A stretch of DNA of 64,000 nt. Source: HNR sp040400085 (GTDB lineage Bacteria; Actinomycetota; Actinomycetes; Actinomycetales; Microbacteriaceae). Location of the stretch: NCBI GenBank assembly GCA_040400085.1, contig JBBAQX010000021.1:7382-71381 (forward strand). Reading direction: 5' to 3'. Of this stretch, positions 63,755 to 64,000 are shown piece after piece. The notes under the pieces are model-generated. The model did not search any database. It saw only the letters and a list, made by a program, of their open reading frames with translations, and had not been told where the DNA came from. The number at the start of each line of letters is the position of its first letter. Positions within the stretch are counted from its first letter, which is position 1. A program made the translations under genes and the position numbers.

Positions 63755-64000
63755 CCAGATCCACATCGTGAGGATCCGCTACCGAAGCGGAGTCAACGGC
63801 AAGTGCGCCACGGCGTACGCCAAGATCCCGTACGGAGGCATGGTCGATCTGGCCGACAAGATGGCGAGACTGCTTGCCATCAGGCAGGTGCGTTGGTTCA
63901 CGATCGCGGCGGCAACGCCAGATGAGATCGCAAAGCATCGTCCTGCACTGGCACGCTGGCCTGACGCACTGGACGCAACCGTCACGCGCACGCACATTGA
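63747..64000 (+). CDS. Hypothetical protein, 3' end outside the window
   Basis: A GTG at 63747 opens a frame that stays open to the end of the window (84 codons visible). It reads as a basic protein with a helix (GGMVDLADKMARLLAIRQVR), another WFTIAAATPDEIAKHRPALA segment, and continues outside. Overlap with the upstream stop is typical of the operon. Unrecognised. Confidence 0.55.
   Translation, partial: MPDQIHIVRIRYRSGVNGKCATAYAKIPYGGMVDLADKMARLLAIRQVRWFTIAAATPDEIAKHRPALARWPDALDATVTRTHI

Overview
The window is one contiguous piece of a tailed double-stranded DNA phage genome. It is G+C-rich (about 60% by eye), densely packed, uses many GTG and a few TTG starts, and joins genes by ATGA/GTGA overlaps. 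HK97-type head genes, a very long tape measure and a long list of minor tail proteins indicate a siphovirus. Gene style (RlpA-like wall enzyme, small zinc-ribbon and HNH proteins, a repeated GAGGGATC Shine-Dalgarno) suggests an actinobacterial host, but that is inference. I saw no tRNA, integrase, IS element or CRISPR array.

Layout. (1) 1-4980, plus strand: small early-type genes, including two HNH-type proteins, a RusA-like resolvase and a SLOG-like nucleotide-binding protein, ending in a strong terminator at 4987-5038. (2) 5062-7912, mostly minus: a lysis region with small membrane proteins, a holin candidate and a papain-family peptidase, plus one RlpA-like gene on the plus strand. (3) 7923-22621, minus: two lectin-like minor tail proteins, two paralogous hub-type tail proteins, a 2147-residue tape measure, tail assembly chaperones joined by a GGGAAAC frameshift site, and the tail tube. 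(4) 22634-28248, minus: tail completion and connector proteins, major capsid, and a prohead protease with a long C-terminal extension. (5) 28241-41620, minus: an accessory block with four glycosyltransferases, a sugar-nucleotide epimerase and two methyltransferases, and a 2075-residue protein made mainly of about 95 copies of a 14-residue repeat around a LamG-like domain. (6) 41637-47652, minus: portal, large and small terminase, a ParB-like protein and a QueD-like T-fold protein. (7) 47806-53231, minus: many small genes, including excisionase-like, LuxR-type and ribbon-helix-helix regulators. (8) 53247-53344: divergent control region with repeated operator-like sequences. (9) 53530-64000, plus: about 28 small, mostly unrecognised early-type genes, beginning with a protein carrying a C2H2-like zinc finger.

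Transcription on the minus strand runs from about 53.2 kb down to 5 kb: regulators, packaging, glycan genes and tail fibre, head, tail, then lysis. The glycan genes surround the virion genes, so the simplest reading is that the phage decorates its own capsid or tail with a sugar. The giant repeat protein is the most distinctive element. Its unit (consensus GSLTADAVIKRTQS) also occurs in the two lectin-like tail genes, so it is a shared module of this phage's adhesion apparatus.
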